A stretch of DNA of 64,000 nucleotides from Streptococcus panodentis (GTDB lineage Bacteria > Bacillota > Bacilli > Lactobacillales > Streptococcaceae): contig NZ_QFAY01000013.1 of the NCBI RefSeq assembly GCF_017884005.1, positions 1-64,000 on the forward strand. Reading direction: 5' to 3'. The translations under genes were made by a program, and so were the position numbers. Shown here in pieces: positions 7,141 to 17,040 of the stretch (the stretch's first letter is position 1; each line of letters begins with the position of its first letter). Under the pieces are notes generated by a model. That model ran no database searches and was not told the DNA's origin. It was given only the letters and a program-made list of their open reading frames with translations.

Positions 7141-7716
7141 TTAATTTAATTTCGGTACGATAACGGACAGCACACCGTCCTGTACCATTTTTTCAACTGT
7201 TTGTGATTTGTAGGTGTATCCGTCGCCTGCAGCCATAGCAAAGCGATAAATCGTCGGTGTACCTTTCGGCCACTTCGCATTGCCGTCTGCGTGGTATGGC
7301 ATAGCAATCAAATCACCATTGCCATACCGCTTGTTAGTTACCAACGCGGGCAGCACTTTGGCAATTTCTGTATAAGTCGTCTGCGGAACATCACCATTAG
7401 CCACCAGATAGCCAATAACAAGCTCTGACAGCCGGTCCACCCTGTTGGCAACGGCCTGCACATCTTCCAGATTAGCAGCGTTGCTCTGGACTTTTTTTTC
7501 AAGCTCTTTGTGGGCATATGCCGTGTACTGCTCTTTAAAAAACTCTGCTTTTACCAGCGCCAGCAGGTCGTCTTTGTCTTTGCTGGTATGATCGCCGTCC
7601 AAGGGATAGGACGCAGTCGCAAAGTACGGCGTGGCCTGATAGATGTTGACAATCGTCTGTGTGACTTCGCCATTTTCGCCGTAGCGCCGCGACACATCTT
7701 TTACTTCAAAAGTCAT
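7141..7716 (-). CDS. Streptococcal phage protein of DUF1366 type
   Basis: 191-residue soluble protein found between tail fibre and holin genes in streptococcal phages. The first half is beta-rich (TIVNIYQATPYFATASYPLDGD), the middle a coiled coil (about 75-105), and the end a small domain (YRFAMAAGDGYTYKSQTVEKMV). Its function is unknown; position suggests a structural or lysis-cassette role. It overlaps the preceding gene by 4 bases. Confidence 0.65.
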   Translation of the reverse strand: MTFEVKDVSRRYGENGEVTQTIVNIYQATPYFATASYPLDGDHTSKDKDDLLALVKAEFFKEQYTAYAHKELEKKVQSNAANLEDVQAVANRVDRLSELVIGYLVANGDVPQTTYTEIAKVLPALVTNKRYGNGDLIAMPYHADGNAKWPKGTPTIYRFAMAAGDGYTYKSQTVEKMVQDGVLSVIVPKLN

Positions 7717-7940
7717 TCATTGCCTCCTTGATTGATTTTAGCTTCTGTTTCGTCAAACAGTGTCTTCAGCTCCTCGCTGGAATCCAGCACTGATTGGATT
7801 TTCTGCAGTGTATCGGTCAGCTCTGCTTTTTGAGCCTCGGTCTGTTTCAGCAATGCCTGGTACTGTGCCGATACCATTTCGGCCGTGGCTAATTTGGTAG
7901 CCAGCAGCTGCAACGATTCCTGATAGGTTTGTTCATTCAT
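7713..7940 (-). CDS. Small coiled-coil phage protein
   Basis: 75 residues, almost entirely a Gln/Glu/Ala-rich helix, no membrane segment or motif. It starts 15 bases after the tail tip gene and overlaps the next gene by 4 bases. Proteins like this between tail and lysis genes are often hypothetical virion-associated proteins. I recognise no family. Confidence 0.6.
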   Translation of the reverse strand: MNEQTYQESLQLLATKLATAEMVSAQYQALLKQTEAQKAELTDTLQKIQSVLDSSEELKTLFDETEAKINQGGNE

Positions 7941-7954
7941 ATAGGTTCTCCTAA

Positions 7955-10900
7955 CTAGATTCTATGTTTCGTCCATTCTGTGTGGATCGAGAGTTGTAAA
8001 TTGCTGTCCGAAAGGTTATATTTAACATTTTTTGCGTGTTCCCAGATTGCCCACAATCCTTTTAAGGAAGCTATTAGCTGGGTAAGGGTATAGTTTTTGT
8101 CTAATTCTGTCACATTGATCGCAAAATTCCTATTCTCTGACATGTTTTGGGCTGATAATTGTGCATGCCTGAACACGGTTTTATCACCATAAATTTCAGT
8201 GTAGTCATGATTATCATCTGAACGGAAAGTTTTGATTCCTGCAAATTTAGACGATCCGGAATCCTGCCCGGCGTTGTGTGATGTAGTTCCTAACGCTGCA
8301 TAAATGCTGCTTCCGTAATCGTTGAAATGGAGAAACGCTGTCACATCGTCTTTTTTGCGATATAAGGAATTTCGCGACTTTGTAAATTCTATTGCCGCTT
8401 CCTTATTGTAGGTTGTCTTGGCTGTGTTCAAATTAATCGACATGGCGTCGTTTAAAGCTTTGATCTCCCCGCCAATATAGGTCAGACCAGTGAAGGTGCC
8501 CGATGTTACGCTTTTGGCATCCATGTTGACGATATTAACAGTCTTAGCGTTCAGCGTCCCAGTCGTGATTTTATCTGCTGACAAATCCTTAATTTTCGCA
8601 CTGGTAATCGCCGCGTCGTCAATCAAGGTCTGGCCAGTGATATGCACCAGCTTACCAGCAATCTTGACATTGCCGTCTGTCATATTGATTTGTGACACAA
8701 TATCTCCAGCCCCGTTCAAAGATTTAACAGCCCAAGAGTTGTTCATTTGTGTTTGGACAGTGCTTGCGATTGATTGGATCCTTTCCGCGAATGAAGGTGC
8801 ATAGTTCTCTGGCAAAGGCGTTATCCCCGCCGTAACAGATGGTTGAGCAAACGTGACACTGCCTGTGCCTTTGAAACCGATACAAAGATAAAGTTCTGTA
8901 ATATTCACATCATTTTTTACTCGTGAGTAAGGTATCGTGACTGACAATTTCTTTTTTGTACTACTTCCTGTCTCATGTAGTAAAACGGCGCTGGTGGAAA
9001 AATAAGGATGGATATTAGAGATTTTTCTGTATAGATTTGCTGCAAATTCAAGTTCGCCTGTAAATATTACAGTAAAAGACAGAGTGACGCCCTTTTCGGC
9101 ATTTTTTTCATCGATTGGATAAAGAGGCAGCAGGATCGCTTGATATTCGTCTGGTGTTTTTACGTCAACGAGAATGCCGCTGTACAACCCTGTCTTGTAT
9201 TTCGAATCCAAAAATTTTGTTTCTGTGGTTTTGGAAGGTGACCAAAATTCGTAATCCCCCATCGTATACGGGTCCTGAACGTAGTTAGTCACTGCCAAAC
9301 TTCTATCCACGACCTTGCTGACCTCCGTCTGAAAGAGACTGTCCGTCATGGTCATCCGGGCCAGATTAGACTTAATCTTATCCTCGGTCGTGCCAATGAC
9401 CCGGTCATAAAGCTTGACTGTCTCAGACACGTTTTGAAACTCCGTCTTATTCGTGTAGACGTTGGCTAGCTCCGCAAAACGTCCGTCAATACCGGTGCGA
9501 TATTCGGCTAATTGTGCACTGAGACGGTGCCCAGTATCTTCTGGAGCTTCAGAGTTTGCAGTCGCAAATGTACCATCTTCTAGTTGCGGAGCTAACACAT
9601 CGAGATAGTCTCCTTTTTTACTTTGTACTAGATAGATATATCCAATCGAGATGTTGCCTGTGGTTTCTGTTTTGCTAGTAAATGTTAATCTGGTCCAGTC
9701 ATTACTTTTTAAAGTGACAATCGGGCCAATACCAGTATTATCATTTGCCGACCAGTATCCTTGCAGCTTCACTTTTTGACCAGCAGTGCCTTTGACCCAG
9801 ACTGACATAGTATAAGTCCCCGGCTTCATAGCGAAATTATCTTGGCAGATACCGATTTGCGATTTCGCGTCACTTGAGGTTACGCGAATGGCTTTTGCAT
9901 ACCCCACAACTGGCGAGGAGGCTATATCTACCGAAGCGATAGCCCCCGCCCCGCTTGCCCGAAAAGTAGCTGTAGACCATGCACCAGTTCCGATTGTCAT
10001 TTCTTTCGAACCGCGAATATAATTCCGCCCACCTACACCGAAGTTATCAAACCTCTGCTTCACCCCCTGCAGGTCTTCGACATACTGGCTTTTGGCGACG
10101 AATTTATCATTCATCTGTGCCCGTACGATTTCCAGCTGCGAAGCTGTCTCGGTTCGGCTGTAAGCTTCAAGCTGACTGGTTAGTGCCGCTCGCAGCTCCC
10201 CGATTTTGCTCGAAGCAGTATGATTGATCTTCCGTGTCAGCTCTGCACTATCCACTATAGCGCCAGCCTTTTGCAGGGCTTCGGCAGCTTTTGCTTCATT
10301 CGACTTGATACTGTCTTCGATAGCCGTTACCTTGCTGTTGTATTCTTCCTTGAATTTTTCGAGGTCAAACCCCAGCGGTTCAAGCTGCCACTCCGACCCA
10401 TTCCAAAAGTGCATCTCGGTCTTATCACCAACCTGCAAATAAAGCTTGTCGCCTTTGTTGAAGCGTCCCTTTGGCTTAGTGTCGCTGAAAAAGACCTTGC
10501 TTTTACCATCGGCAGACACAAGAGCCTGTGTAGCGATAGCGACTGCCTTTTCACTTTCTGCGGTAATGCCATTCATTCGCTTTGAAAGGCCGTTCATGGT
10601 GCTGGTGTGACGCTGTACGCTCCCGATGTCGTTACAGGTGACTTTGCGGTTGACTAACTGTCCTTTGATGTCATACTCGCTGACAAAGGACACGATGCGC
10701 ACCCGTTGCTTAAATCCCAGTGTTTCGTTAATGGCCATGATGTAGTCACCCGCCACTGGCAAATCATAACGATAGCCTGCCTGGGCCAAATCTTCCATAT
10801 CAATCTCTACTGAGATTTTATAAGATTCATCAACGTTTTTCTTTAGCCGTGCCAGCAGTTCGCCTGTTTCTTTGTAACGTTCGTCCACTACAGGCTCGCC

Positions 10901-11578
10901 CTCAATTTTACCGTATACCCGAGCCAGCGAGCTGGTGTATTCGGCAGTGTAACGCCCCTTGCTGTGGTCATTTTCGTCTTTCCAAGCCCCCAGACCGCGC
11001 TGACAAGTAATGAAATCATTGATATTCTTTTCAATCTTCAGCTCGTTCATATTGAAGTTCTTACGAACTACAGTAGACAAATCAGTACCAACTCGCTTCA
11101 GGATACGGACCACACGGCCGTGAACTGAAAACTCTAACCCCGCAGCTGTGATGATGTCGTTGAACAGCGAAAGCCGGGTTTTGTTATTAAAACCCTCTTT
11201 GCGGATAGCGTTGACATCTACTTCGAGAGCATATGAATATCCACTATCTTTGAAAATTGTCTCGAGGTAGGTTTTGTAAGTATGCGAGCCGTCTTCAAGA
11301 CCTTCATAGACATTCGACTTGCCAAAGTCGTAGAAAAATTGATGCACTGCGTCAAATTCTACTTCAATTTGTCGTCCGGTATCGTTCGGCTTGGCATAAG
11401 TGACCCGGTAGATTTCATCATCCAGCTGAAAACGCCAGCCGCGATCAAGCCCCTGCAAGACTTTGTCGTTGGTGTAAATCGTACCGGAAACGGACCGCTC
11501 ACCATTCACTGCATTGGTAACTGAGTAAGTAGCTAACGCGCTGTACTCTGCCCCTGATTCATCAATAAAAATAATCAA
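7955..11578 (-). CDS. Tail tip/tail fibre protein (prophage endopeptidase-tail type) with carbohydrate-binding region
   Basis: 1207-residue host-contact protein at the tip of the tail. Residues 1 to about 330 match the phage minor structural N-terminal (Tal/gp44-like) domain (IIFIDESG start, baseplate-hub fold). Then come coiled coils (about 330-520), a jelly-roll-like carbohydrate-binding region (about 530-690, GTYTMSVWVKG), a second beta domain, and a gp58-like C-terminal region with AKIKDLSADKITTGTLNA, typical of fibre collar repeats. The start is TTG, supported by an ideal AAGGAGGTGA seven bases upstream. It overlaps no neighbour and follows the distal tail gene. Its fibre part is related in position to PblB-type proteins of mitis phages. 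Confidence 0.85.
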   Translation of the reverse strand: MIIFIDESGAEYSALATYSVTNAVNGERSVSGTIYTNDKVLQGLDRGWRFQLDDEIYRVTYAKPNDTGRQIEVEFDAVHQFFYDFGKSNVYEGLEDGSHTYKTYLETIFKDSGYSYALEVDVNAIRKEGFNNKTRLSLFNDIITAAGLEFSVHGRVVRILKRVGTDLSTVVRKNFNMNELKIEKNINDFITCQRGLGAWKDENDHSKGRYTAEYTSSLARVYGKIEGEPVVDERYKETGELLARLKKNVDESYKISVEIDMEDLAQAGYRYDLPVAGDYIMAINETLGFKQRVRIVSFVSEYDIKGQLVNRKVTCNDIGSVQRHTSTMNGLSKRMNGITAESEKAVAIATQALVSADGKSKVFFSDTKPKGRFNKGDKLYLQVGDKTEMHFWNGSEWQLEPLGFDLEKFKEEYNSKVTAIEDSIKSNEAKAAEALQKAGAIVDSAELTRKINHTASSKIGELRAALTSQLEAYSRTETASQLEIVRAQMNDKFVAKSQYVEDLQGVKQRFDNFGVGGRNYIRGSKEMTIGTGAWSTATFRASGAGAIASVDIASSPVVGYAKAIRVTSSDAKSQIGICQDNFAMKPGTYTMSVWVKGTAGQKVKLQGYWSANDNTGIGPIVTLKSNDWTRLTFTSKTETTGNISIGYIYLVQSKKGDYLDVLAPQLEDGTFATANSEAPEDTGHRLSAQLAEYRTGIDGRFAELANVYTNKTEFQNVSETVKLYDRVIGTTEDKIKSNLARMTMTDSLFQTEVSKVVDRSLAVTNYVQDPYTMGDYEFWSPSKTTETKFLDSKYKTGLYSGILVDVKTPDEYQAILLPLYPIDEKNAEKGVTLSFTVIFTGELEFAANLYRKISNIHPYFSTSAVLLHETGSSTKKKLSVTIPYSRVKNDVNITELYLCIGFKGTGSVTFAQPSVTAGITPLPENYAPSFAERIQSIASTVQTQMNNSWAVKSLNGAGDIVSQINMTDGNVKIAGKLVHITGQTLIDDAAITSAKIKDLSADKITTGTLNAKTVNIVNMDAKSVTSGTFTGLTYIGGEIKALNDAMSINLNTAKTTYNKEAAIEFTKSRNSLYRKKDDVTAFLHFNDYGSSIYAALGTTSHNAGQDSGSSKFAGIKTFRSDDNHDYTEIYGDKTVFRHAQLSAQNMSENRNFAINVTELDKNYTLTQLIASLKGLWAIWEHAKNVKYNLSDSNLQLSIHTEWTKHRI

Positions 11579-11590
11579 GCTATCACCTCC

Positions 11591-12454
11591 TTACTTATAC
11601 AATTCTTTAAAGCCTAAAACTTTGACAGTCCCACGGAAATTCGTAGAATAGCGAACTTGCTTCAGCGGATTTGGCTTGATGACGAAGTACTCGTAATTTG
11701 TCCGAGCGTTGATATTCAGATCCGGCAGAGCAATACCTTTATAAATCCGACTTTCAACTCCAGTCAAGAGCAGCTTCTCACCCTCTTGGATCGGCGTTGC
11801 TGAGTGATTATAAGTCCATCGTCTGCCGTCGATTTCCAGAAAGAAACTGGTTTGGCTGGCGCTGGATGTCAGCTCGACCGTATAAGGTACTTCTAATTGA
11901 CTGAAAGCAGCCGTGCCAGCATAAGGAATCATGCCGCCGGACAAAACAATGTCTTTGGGAATCGTTTCACCAAAGGGCATTTCAGCCGTTACTAGCTCGA
12001 AAGCAAGATTATACTTCAATCCTTGTTCGGACTTACCAATAAACGAAAACTCAATTTCATTGTTAAGATTAACCTTGTATCGGTATTTCCAAGCTGTGTG
12101 CGGAATAGTCAGCAAGTTCAAATCCCCTGTTTTCGTTCCAGGAAGCTCGAAACTGTACAGGTCGTCTTGGTCAGGATACATCTTAGTGACATAGTAGGGT
12201 GCATCACCACAGAGCAAACCAATCAAGTCGTCTTTCTTTTCCATAAAAGCCTGCAGGCCAGCGACCGCCAGCCTGCCTGTTACTTTTATCTTTTTCTGGC
12301 GCAGGGTCACACCATCGTGGATATATCCGCTGCGCCCCTTGACGGTTCGCCTGTCTATCTCGATAGAGGGCGAGCTATCGTCAATATTGATGTTGTAAAT
12401 CCCTAGCTGTGATAATTTCACTTCATAGGAATCTTGTTTAATTAATAAATCCAT
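11591..12454 (-). CDS. Distal tail protein (Dit, siphovirus type)
   Basis: 287-residue protein forming the hexameric ring joining tail tube and tip. The N-terminal part (SQLGIYNINIDDSSPSIEIDRRTVKGRSGYIHDG) is characteristic of the Siphovirus tail component family; the C-terminal half is a galectin-like beta domain. Its location between tape measure and tail tip genes is the standard order. Confidence 0.85.
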   Translation of the reverse strand: MDLLIKQDSYEVKLSQLGIYNINIDDSSPSIEIDRRTVKGRSGYIHDGVTLRQKKIKVTGRLAVAGLQAFMEKKDDLIGLLCGDAPYYVTKMYPDQDDLYSFELPGTKTGDLNLLTIPHTAWKYRYKVNLNNEIEFSFIGKSEQGLKYNLAFELVTAEMPFGETIPKDIVLSGGMIPYAGTAAFSQLEVPYTVELTSSASQTSFFLEIDGRRWTYNHSATPIQEGEKLLLTGVESRIYKGIALPDLNINARTNYEYFVIKPNPLKQVRYSTNFRGTVKVLGFKELYK

Positions 12455-12465
12455 AGTCCGCCTTT

Positions 12466-15400
12466 CTAAGTATTATAGACAAAGTAATCATCTTTGATTT
12501 TGTCGCGCGATTCTTTTTCTTTGACCGTCGTGTAAATTTTATCACCCACAATCTCGTTGTGGATTTCGAAAGTAGTATCTGACAGCTGAGAGTTTTGCAC
12601 ATCGTTGCTCAAGTCTTCCAGAGATGACCGAATGCCGCCGTTATTGACGCTTGCAGATGTCGTGACTACACTGTCTACACCGTAGTGTTGGTCAGTGATA
12701 GCCATAGCGTATTGCTTAGCTATGCCGTTTATCTGATTGACCCAATCAGCCATACCGTTGTACATTCCTTCGCCGGTGAAGCTACCGATAGCTGTTGTTA
12801 CCCGTGAAGGCGAATGGATCCGTAACGCACTGCGCATAGTTGCTGCGATACCTCGAGCCATGCTTGCAGCTAAAGCGAACAGCGAACCTGCCATGCTGGC
12901 CAGCCCTTGATACATCCCCATACCTGCATACATACCGACAGCATACATCTGTCTAGCCATAGCGCTGAAAATACTAACGATTCGATTGCTGGCAGCGTGA
13001 GCCACGTTTGCTGCTCGATTCATGCCGTTGTTGAAATTAGTAGCAACAGCATTCATTGCTTGCTGTGTCAAAGACTTGACTTTGTTCATAGCGTTGGTTA
13101 TCGTGCTGTTCAGCTTATTTCCGCTGGCATTTGCGGCTTGAGCAACCTTATTCATGCCGTCCGTAACGGCCTTGGCAACACCGTTCATGGCGTTCTGGGC
13201 GTTCATTTCGGCTTTCTTAAAGTTGTTGGTTACGCTGTTAGCTACTGCGGCAGAACTGTTCTGAGCGTCTGACTGCATAGTGTTGAGTGCTGCCGATGTA
13301 CCGTTTTGCATGCCATTTGCTGAGTTGACTGCACTATTACTCATGGTGTTGTAGTTTGTAGCCACACCTGTAGCAGCCTGACTAGATGCCATAGTCGCTT
13401 GGCTTTGGACAGTCTGAAAGGCCGTGTTTGAAGTGTTCTGCAGATTGCTCATTGTTGCGCTGGTATTAGCGTCCAGGTTATTCAGATTCGCCGACACATT
13501 CGTGTTCATTGTCTGAGCCTGTGCGGTCGCATTCGTTTGCGCCTGCTGCATGTTGCTAGATACATTGGTATTTACCGCCTGCATATTAACACCAGTAGTT
13601 GTGACAAGCCCTTGCATGCTGGCGTCTACGTTAGTATTCATGGTGTTGAGCTTGTTCAGCGTATCAGTTCCCATCAAGGTCATGGAATTGCCAACACCCT
13701 GCTGCATTGTGTTCATATTCATCTGAACACCTGCAGCCATATCGCTGGTATTGGTCTTTGCGGCCGTGGACATTTCAGCCGTCTTGTTAGTGACAGACGC
13801 TGACAAGTCGTTCATAGTCGCCTTGGTCTTGCTGGCGCCTTCGTCGCTCTTGCCAGTCATCCAGTCCCAGATACCGCCAAAGAAGTCCTTGACACCGTCA
13901 GCAATCCCCTTGATACCTCCCAACAAAGCATTCCACAAAGCTTCAATCAGCTTGCCTGCTGCTTCGATAATTTTAGGAATACCTTGAATCAAACCTACCA
14001 CTAATTGGACGATGAGCTGAATACCACCCATGACAAGCTGAGGTCCAGCCTTCATGATGCCTTCTATCAGAGAAACAATGATTTGTCCTGCTGCTTCAAT
14101 GATTTTAGGCAAGTTGTTAATCAGCCCCATTACCAGAGACATAATCATCTGGATACCGCCTTGGATAAGCTGCGGTAAATTATCAACAATCCCTTGAATG
14201 AAGGAAGTGATAATCTGCACTGCAATATCAAGCAAGGTTGGCAATGATTGAATGATACCGTCAATCAGGTTTTGAAGGATCTGGATGCCGTTCTGTATGA
14301 TACTTGGCATTTGCTGACCAAGGCCCTGAATGAAGGTCGTCACGGCCTGCTGTGCCGATTGCAGAATCTGTGGCAGGTTGTTTAGGACGCCCTGCACTAA
14401 GTCCGCGATTAACTGCACACCCATGCCCAGCAACTGCGGCAGCGCGCTAGCGATAGATTGGACAAATGTACCAATCACAGTCACAGCCGAACTAATCAGC
14501 GATGTGGCATTCTGCCCGACGCCTTGGACTAGGCTGCCGATTAAGTCCACCCCAGCCTGTACCAGTACCGGAAACATAGTTGCAAACGCATTGGCAAGCT
14601 TAGCAATTAACTGCGCTCCTGATGTAATCAGCTGTGGTATTTGGCTAGTAATGCCCTGTACCAGATTCTGGATAATCTGCGGGCCTTTGGTTGTGACTGT
14701 ATTTAGCAGCTGGTCAATCTGACCACCAAACTGATTGTTGATGATTCCCAGACCTGCAACGACAAGTCCAAGGATAGCAGCCGGACCGATGGCAGCCAGG
14801 GCGACAGACATGACAGAGCTGATGCCCTGTGTCATCATACCCATGACTGACAATCCTTGGGAAGCTGCACCGCCCAGCACACCCGGAAGACCGCCAATCC
14901 TTGAAGAAAACGCTCCTACATAACCGGCAGCTGAACTAAAACCACTACCTAACATTGAACCGAATGAACTGATTTTAGGCCCCAGCCCGCCAATCACACC
15001 CCCCATTTTGCCGAAAGTTGATACTAACGGCATGATGGTTTTAATGGCGCTCTTGGGATTCATCAAAGCCCACGCTGCTACTGCTTTCATTCCCAAATTT
15101 GCTACAGTGCCCAAGAGACTATTCAGCGTCCCTTTGGTGACTGTACCTGTTTGCGAAAACTCTTGCAGCGCTTGATTGATTCTGTCAAATGTTGTCTTTA
15201 TGATATTCAATCCGGAAGTATCGAAATGAAACATCGTTTTCAGCCGCGCCAGCGAACCGACGATATTAGGGACCATGGCAGTGATGTAAGCAAAGACTTT
15301 ATTCACGCCTTCTTTTACTTTATCCAACATCTGGACAATCGTAGGCAAACCTTTAGCTTTGGCAGCTTCGTCCCAAGCTTGTATGATGTTAGCCACGCCT

Positions 15401-16683
15401 TTTGTGACAGCTGTACCAATATTTACAAATGAAGTCCGGATGCCAATTGAGTTAATGCGAGCCAATTCAGCGAAACCATTTACACCGTCGTTCAATTCAA
15501 TCAGCTTATCGCTAAACTGATCGAAGGTAATGTTTCCTTCTTTCAAGGCTTGGTATAATTGACTTTTAGCAGCTCCACCTGCAAAACCAAACGCCTCAGC
15601 GGTCTTTTGCAGACCTACCGGCATCGTCTCTTGTAGAGTTCGCCAAGATTGCATGTCAACTTTACCATTTGACAGCATTTGGCTAAACTGGATAAGTCCA
15701 CGGCTTGCGTCAGCCGCAGATGATCCAGAAGCCAAAAAGGCGTTGTTAAGAGCCAAGGTTAAATCTGTAGACTTGCCGAGGTCACCCGTCAGTAGGGTTA
15801 GTTGCTGAGTAGTCTTTGCAACTTCGTCCAGCGCTGTAGGCAGTCCGTCAATACCTTTTGACAACTTATCAATAGCACCTTTTGACTGTTCTGCCGAATA
15901 ACCCCAGCTCTGCATCATCTTCGGAAATTTGTTCAGGGTATCGACCCGGTCAACTGCTCCGCCGATGGCATTCTTAATCGTATCCAACACTTTGCTGGCA
16001 ATTGCAACCAGACCAAAGGCTGAAGCGATATTCCGGATTGCTCCAGTCAGCTTTTCGCCGGCACTGGCCGTGCTGGCAAATTTATTACTGATGTTGTTTA
16101 GCGCATTTGTCGCCCTGCTGCCTAAGTTGCTAAAAGCGTTCCCTAGACTGCTGGACACTTTGCTGGCAAGGTTGCTGACTTGACTGACAATCTTACCGCC
16201 AAAAGAATTGCTGACACGGTTCGTAAAATCAGTTGCGCTGCTGAACGCCCTGCTAAAAGCACTGGACAGTTTTTCAGTGATTGCAGATGAAACACTCGAA
16301 ACCTTTGAAGTAATCGGTGACAGCGCGCTTGAAATTTTAGCGCTCAAGCTTTGGAATCCTGACAGAATTCTGGCTAGTCCCTGCTGAATAGGTTCAGGCA
16401 GACGCTGTCCGATGTTCGACGCAATCCGTTGTATTTCACCCAGAGCGATTCGCAGACCGCCGCTGAATCCTTGGCCAATTTTCTGGCCGAGTGTTCCGCT
16501 GTTCTGGGCTAGCTGGTTCATAAGCTGACCAATCTTCTGAATCATCTGATTAGAACTATTAACTGCCGCTTTTTGAGCGTCGTCAAAAGCTTTCTTCGTT
16601 GACGCTATAATCTGATTCATGGCTTTCTCGTAGTCCTTGGTATCCGCCCCAATCATGGCAAAGATAGAACCATCAAAACTCAT
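12466..16683 (-). CDS. Tape measure protein
   Basis: Long protein of 1405 residues from the ATG at 16683 (AAGGAGGTGTGCGC before it), which sets tail length and is injected ahead of DNA. Coiled-coil and Ser/Ala-rich N-terminus; a tape-measure core with the SSAADASRGLIQFSQMLSNG segment near 320-350; about seven tandem units of roughly 39 residues, each like LIQGLINNLPQIIEAGxQII (about 690-930), that are hydrophobic; then an Asn/Met/Thr/Ala-rich repeat region with NTNVSANL-like units (about 960-1200); and a C-terminal region with GMYQGLASMAGSLFALA and IHSPSR, typical of phage tape measures. The Asn/Met-rich part recalls PblA-type proteins. Confidence 0.9.
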   Translation of the reverse strand: MSFDGSIFAMIGADTKDYEKAMNQIIASTKKAFDDAQKAAVNSSNQMIQKIGQLMNQLAQNSGTLGQKIGQGFSGGLRIALGEIQRIASNIGQRLPEPIQQGLARILSGFQSLSAKISSALSPITSKVSSVSSAITEKLSSAFSRAFSSATDFTNRVSNSFGGKIVSQVSNLASKVSSSLGNAFSNLGSRATNALNNISNKFASTASAGEKLTGAIRNIASAFGLVAIASKVLDTIKNAIGGAVDRVDTLNKFPKMMQSWGYSAEQSKGAIDKLSKGIDGLPTALDEVAKTTQQLTLLTGDLGKSTDLTLALNNAFLASGSSAADASRGLIQFSQMLSNGKVDMQSWRTLQETMPVGLQKTAEAFGFAGGAAKSQLYQALKEGNITFDQFSDKLIELNDGVNGFAELARINSIGIRTSFVNIGTAVTKGVANIIQAWDEAAKAKGLPTIVQMLDKVKEGVNKVFAYITAMVPNIVGSLARLKTMFHFDTSGLNIIKTTFDRINQALQEFSQTGTVTKGTLNSLLGTVANLGMKAVAAWALMNPKSAIKTIMPLVSTFGKMGGVIGGLGPKISSFGSMLGSGFSSAAGYVGAFSSRIGGLPGVLGGAASQGLSVMGMMTQGISSVMSVALAAIGPAAILGLVVAGLGIINNQFGGQIDQLLNTVTTKGPQIIQNLVQGITSQIPQLITSGAQLIAKLANAFATMFPVLVQAGVDLIGSLVQGVGQNATSLISSAVTVIGTFVQSIASALPQLLGMGVQLIADLVQGVLNNLPQILQSAQQAVTTFIQGLGQQMPSIIQNGIQILQNLIDGIIQSLPTLLDIAVQIITSFIQGIVDNLPQLIQGGIQMIMSLVMGLINNLPKIIEAAGQIIVSLIEGIMKAGPQLVMGGIQLIVQLVVGLIQGIPKIIEAAGKLIEALWNALLGGIKGIADGVKDFFGGIWDWMTGKSDEGASKTKATMNDLSASVTNKTAEMSTAAKTNTSDMAAGVQMNMNTMQQGVGNSMTLMGTDTLNKLNTMNTNVDASMQGLVTTTGVNMQAVNTNVSSNMQQAQTNATAQAQTMNTNVSANLNNLDANTSATMSNLQNTSNTAFQTVQSQATMASSQAATGVATNYNTMSNSAVNSANGMQNGTSAALNTMQSDAQNSSAAVANSVTNNFKKAEMNAQNAMNGVAKAVTDGMNKVAQAANASGNKLNSTITNAMNKVKSLTQQAMNAVATNFNNGMNRAANVAHAASNRIVSIFSAMARQMYAVGMYAGMGMYQGLASMAGSLFALAASMARGIAATMRSALRIHSPSRVTTAIGSFTGEGMYNGMADWVNQINGIAKQYAMAITDQHYGVDSVVTTSASVNNGGIRSSLEDLSNDVQNSQLSDTTFEIHNEIVGDKIYTTVKEKESRDKIKDDYFVYNT

Positions 16684-16707
16684 GCGCACACCTCCTTTTC
16701 TATCTTT

Positions 16708-17040
16708 TTATCTGTTTGCAAACATCTCGCTTGCTTGTTGTAGCTTAGCGACAAAATCGCTGGCGTTCTTGATTTCCTGTTTGGTCTTCTTGTGAAAAAA
16801 TCTCCTGACTTTCTCGCGGTCCTTGCGTTTGCTGAGCTTGTTGTTATCCACCTTTTTGCTGTTGAGGGTGTAGCGCATTTCCAAGGCAAGAGCTGATAAG
16901 TTTTCACGTTCATCGATCTGTCTGTAATGCAGCCCCTCAAGAATTGCGTCTAACTCCCACTTGTTGCAGCCAAGGATAGTATCTAAGTCAGTCAGACCAA
17001 GCCGGGCGCACTCGGTTAAGAGAGCGCGTTTTCCATCTTG
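16708..17040 (-). CDS. Frameshift extension of the tail assembly chaperone (gpGT-type)
   Basis: No start codon of its own is likely, but an open frame in the -1 register continues from the end of the chaperone gene to a TAA at 16708, giving ALLTECARLGLTDLDTILG and later an Arg/Lys-rich stretch ending ASEMFANR. It encodes about 107 residues before the tape measure and fills the otherwise unexplained gap 16684-17015. Tail chaperones of siphoviruses make a long form by frameshift at exactly this place. Candidate slip site: GGAAAAC at the chaperone end (G GAA AAC), with another copy upstream; neither is a canonical heptamer, so the exact site is open. Confidence 0.65.
   Translation of the reverse strand, partial: QDGKRALLTECARLGLTDLDTILGCNKWELDAILEGLHYRQIDERENLSALALEMRYTLNSKKVDNNKLSKRKDREKVRRFFHKKTKQEIKNASDFVAKLQQASEMFANR

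Noticed and set aside
16680..16940. Minus-strand ORF of 86 codons before the tape measure
   Set aside because: It is Arg/Thr/Ser-rich without a domain; the -1 frame over the same DNA extends the tail chaperone and is far more convincing.
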